Shown here: piece by piece, positions 12,883 to 14,512 of the stretch
How the letters are laid out: the number at the start of each line of letters is the position of its first letter
Position numbering within the stretch: position 1 is the first letter of the stretch
Origin: Ardenticatenia bacterium
GTDB taxonomy: Bacteria > Chloroflexota > Anaerolineae > Aggregatilineales > Aggregatilineaceae
Length of the DNA: 14,512 bases
Assembly: GCA_026984385.1 (NCBI GenBank)
Contig: JALSSH010000206.1
Coordinates: 1-14,512, forward strand
Direction: 5' to 3'
Translations under genes and position numbers: made by a program
Notes under the pieces: model-generated
Seen by the model: the letters and a program-made list of their open reading frames with translations, nothing else
Database searches by the model: none
What the model was told of the DNA's origin: nothing

Positions 12883-14512
12883 TCCCCGACTGGTTGCAGC
12901 CGACCCTGGCGCTTTTTCCGCTGGCCGCGTGGATGTTTTTGGGCGTGGGCGTGCCCTGGGCGCTGGCGCTTTTGCCGCGCCGTCTGTGGCGCGAGCGCGT
13001 GACCGTGCTCGCCGTCGGCATGGCGCTGGGGCCGCTGGCGGTGACGGCGTGGCAATTTGTGCTCGGCACGTGGGGGCGGCTGAGCTGGCAAGGGACGCTC
13101 GTCGGAAGCGTGGCGCTGGCCGCGCTGGGCGCAGCGCTGGCTATGCTCTCGGCGCGGCAAGGCGTGGGGACGCTGCCCCCATACCCCCGCCAGGGGGCAC
13201 AGCCCCCTGGACCCCACCGCGACGACGCGCCGCGTCGTCGCGGCAAGGAAGCGGGAAGGGGGCGCTCGCCGTCCTCTGGCCGCAAGGCGCGCGCAGCGCG
13301 GCTTGCGGGGGGTGCAGGGGCGGGGCCGTCCCTGCTGGGGGCGCGGGGGCAAAGCCCCCGCTCGCTCGGCGAACGCGCCCTGATCGCAAGCGTCGCGCTG
13401 CTGGTGGCGCTCAACGTGGTGGTGAGCGCCTATTGGCCCTTCATCGCCTATGACGCGCAGTGGGTGTATGGCTACAACGCGCGTATTTTCGCGCTCCAAG
13501 CGCGCATTCCGGAGACCATCGGCTACTACCCGCCGCTTGTGCCGCTCAGCTATACGCTGATGCAACAGGCTTGGGCGGCTTTGGGCGGCGCTCTACTCAA
13601 CGACCACGCCGCCCGCGTGGTGATCCCCTGGTTTAACCTCGCCGCGATCCTGATGGCGTGGGAGCTGGGCTGGCGCGCTTGGCGCTCACGCCGCGCGGCG
13701 CTGCTGACCGCCGCGATCTGGGCGCTGTATCCGCACGTGGCGGCTTGGGCGGGCGCGGGCGATCTGGAGATCGTGCTGACGCTCTACATGAGCGGCGCGG
13801 CGGCCTTTTTCATCGAGGCCTGGCGCAACGAGGACGCCCGCAGCGCCACGTTGAGCGGCGTTCTGCTCGGCGGCGCGCTTTGGACCAAACCGACGGGCGG
13901 CGCGCTGGCGCTCGGCGTGATGCTGGCGGTGGCGTTGGCGCTGCTGCGGGCGCGCGATCTGCGCGCGTGGTGGCCGCGTTTGCGCGTGGCGCTGATCGCG
14001 GGCGCGGCGAGCGCCCCCCTAGGCGCGTTGTGGTATGTGCGCAACCTGGCTTTGGGGCACGCGCCGATTGTTTTCCCGGCCAGCTATTGGCATAGCTTGG
14101 CGCAGCGTTCCGGCCAGGAGCTGGGCTGGCCGTTGCTGATCGCGGCGCTGATCGTCGGCGCGCTGCTTGTGCGGGGCGAACAACGACGCGGGCCGACGCT
14201 CGCGCTGGCGCTGATGTTGGCGGGCGCGTTGCCCAGCGCGCTGGGGCGGGTGAACTCGGCGGACGCGCTTTGGCGGTGGGTGCGCGGCGACGTGGGGGCC
14301 AGCGGGCGCATGGGGCCGCTGGAATGGGCGTTGGTGTTGGCGGGCGCGGCATTGCTGGCGTGGCACGCTCGGCCCGCTTGGCGGCGGCTTTCCCCCGAGC
14401 GACGGCAGACCGTCGCGTTGCTGCTGACGTTGGCTTTGCCCTATAGCCTGGTTTGGTTTTGGGACTTTTCCTACCACTATCGCCTCAGCTTTGCGGTCGT
14501 GCCGATCTTTGC
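12879..14512 (+). CDS. Second GT-C type membrane glycosyltransferase with in-frame palindromic insertion, 3' end cut by window
   Basis: The frame stays open from ATG 12879 to the window end (544 codons). GAGGAG lies 8 bases before the ATG, which overlaps the previous stop by 4 bases. Hydrophobic segments run along the whole length: about 8-32, 42-62, 74-92, 168-184, then many from about 220. Motifs resemble GT39-like membrane transferases: F-I-A-Y-D-A-Q-W-V-Y-G-Y-N (188-200), Y-Y-P-P-L-V-P-L (216-223), W-T-K-P-T-G (335-340) and W-Y-V-R-N-L (385-390). The partner gene suggests both act on lipid-linked sugars at the membrane. Residues about 95-163 are hydrophilic, rich in Gly/Arg/Pro and unlike the rest; they come from a palindrome-rich DNA insert in the loop between the third and fourth spans. 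The frame is not broken, so the protein could still be made. Substrate unknown. Confidence 0.82.
   Translation, partial: MIPDWLQPTLALFPLAAWMFLGVGVPWALALLPRRLWRERVTVLAVGMALGPLAVTAWQFVLGTWGRLSWQGTLVGSVALAALGAALAMLSARQGVGTLPPYPRQGAQPPGPHRDDAPRRRGKEAGRGRSPSSGRKARAARLAGGAGAGPSLLGARGQSPRSLGERALIASVALLVALNVVVSAYWPFIAYDAQWVYGYNARIFALQARIPETIGYYPPLVPLSYTLMQQAWAALGGALLNDHAARVVIPWFNLAAILMAWELGWRAWRSRRAALLTAAIWALYPHVAAWAGAGDLEIVLTLYMSGAAAFFIEAWRNEDARSATLSGVLLGGALWTKPTGGALALGVMLAVALALLRARDLRAWWPRLRVALIAGAASAPLGALWYVRNLALGHAPIVFPASYWHSLAQRSGQELGWPLLIAALIVGALLVRGEQRRGPTLALALMLAGALPSALGRVNSADALWRWVRGDVGASGRMGPLEWALVLAGAALLAWHARPAWRRLSPERRQTVALLLTLALPYSLVWFWDFSYHYRLSFAVVPIF
13163..13364. mobile_element. Palindrome-rich repeat element inserted in frame in the glycosyltransferase gene
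   Basis: About 200 bases hold four inverted repeats: CCAGGGGG/CCCCCTGG (13190-13210, 5-base loop); a 13-bp arm pair around one base (13217-13243); CCGCAAG/CTTGCGG (13280-13308, with an inner CGCG/CGCG pair); and GCGGGGGC/GCCCCCGC (13343-13361, AAA loop). Base use is much richer in G and C runs than the flanking coding sequence, and the encoded peptide is hydrophilic and non-membrane. This fits a small, non-autonomous palindromic element that landed in a coding region. Exact borders and target duplications cannot be set from one copy. Confidence 0.6.

Noticed and set aside
13163..13364. CRISPR array or tandem repeat
   Set aside because: The palindromes differ from one another in sequence and spacing, so there is no repeat-spacer pattern.
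12584..13565. Minus-strand open frames over the glycosyltransferase junction
   Set aside because: They are low-complexity Arg/Pro/Ala antisense shadows made possible by high GC; the plus strand has an ATGA overlap, ribosome binding sites and membrane spans.

Overview
The window is GC-rich, with strong purine-rich ribosome binding sites and tightly packed genes. Its gene set looks like a Chloroflexota genome, most likely Anaerolineae or a close relative: a WD40-like (PD40) protein on a membrane anchor, a double-LysM glycosidase with Pro/Thr linkers, an M29 aminopeptidase, multi-membrane-span histidine kinases and tandem GT-C type glycosyltransferases. The taxonomic guess comes from gene style only; there is no rRNA or marker gene here.

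Layout. 1-1717 (minus): 3'-truncated gene for a membrane-anchored PD40 beta-propeller protein whose C-terminal domain resembles M15 peptidases. 1718-1991: intergenic, with hairpins and a candidate promoter. 1992-3476 (minus): secreted protein with two LysM domains and a clan-A-like glycosidase. 3477-3645: divergent promoter region. 3646-3972 (plus): small MNT-type nucleotidyltransferase without a HEPN partner, followed by a long perfect palindrome. 4036-5145 (minus): M29 aminopeptidase. 5282-6214 (minus): unrecognised protein with an acidic tail. 6382-11380 (minus): likely operon of two paralogous membrane histidine kinases overlapping by 4 bases, a stand-alone receiver protein and an MscS-type channel. 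11381-11610: divergent regulatory region. 11611-14512 (plus): two multi-span GT-C type glycosyltransferases, also overlapping by 4 bases; the second runs off the window.

The most notable region is the signalling operon. The upstream kinase has the phospho-accepting His and an intact ATPase domain, but ends in a receiver-like domain that has lost every catalytic residue. The downstream kinase has an intact ATPase domain, but Gln replaces the phospho-accepting His. The third gene encodes an intact receiver. The parts are complementary, which suggests the kinases act together (perhaps as a heterodimer) on the single receiver, with an MscS channel co-transcribed. This is inference.

The second notable item is a roughly 200-base cluster of four perfect palindromes inside the second glycosyltransferase gene. 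It keeps the reading frame and adds about 70 hydrophilic residues to a loop between membrane segments. No tRNA, rRNA, CRISPR array, transposase gene or complete mobile element was seen. No intergenic gap exceeds 300 bases.
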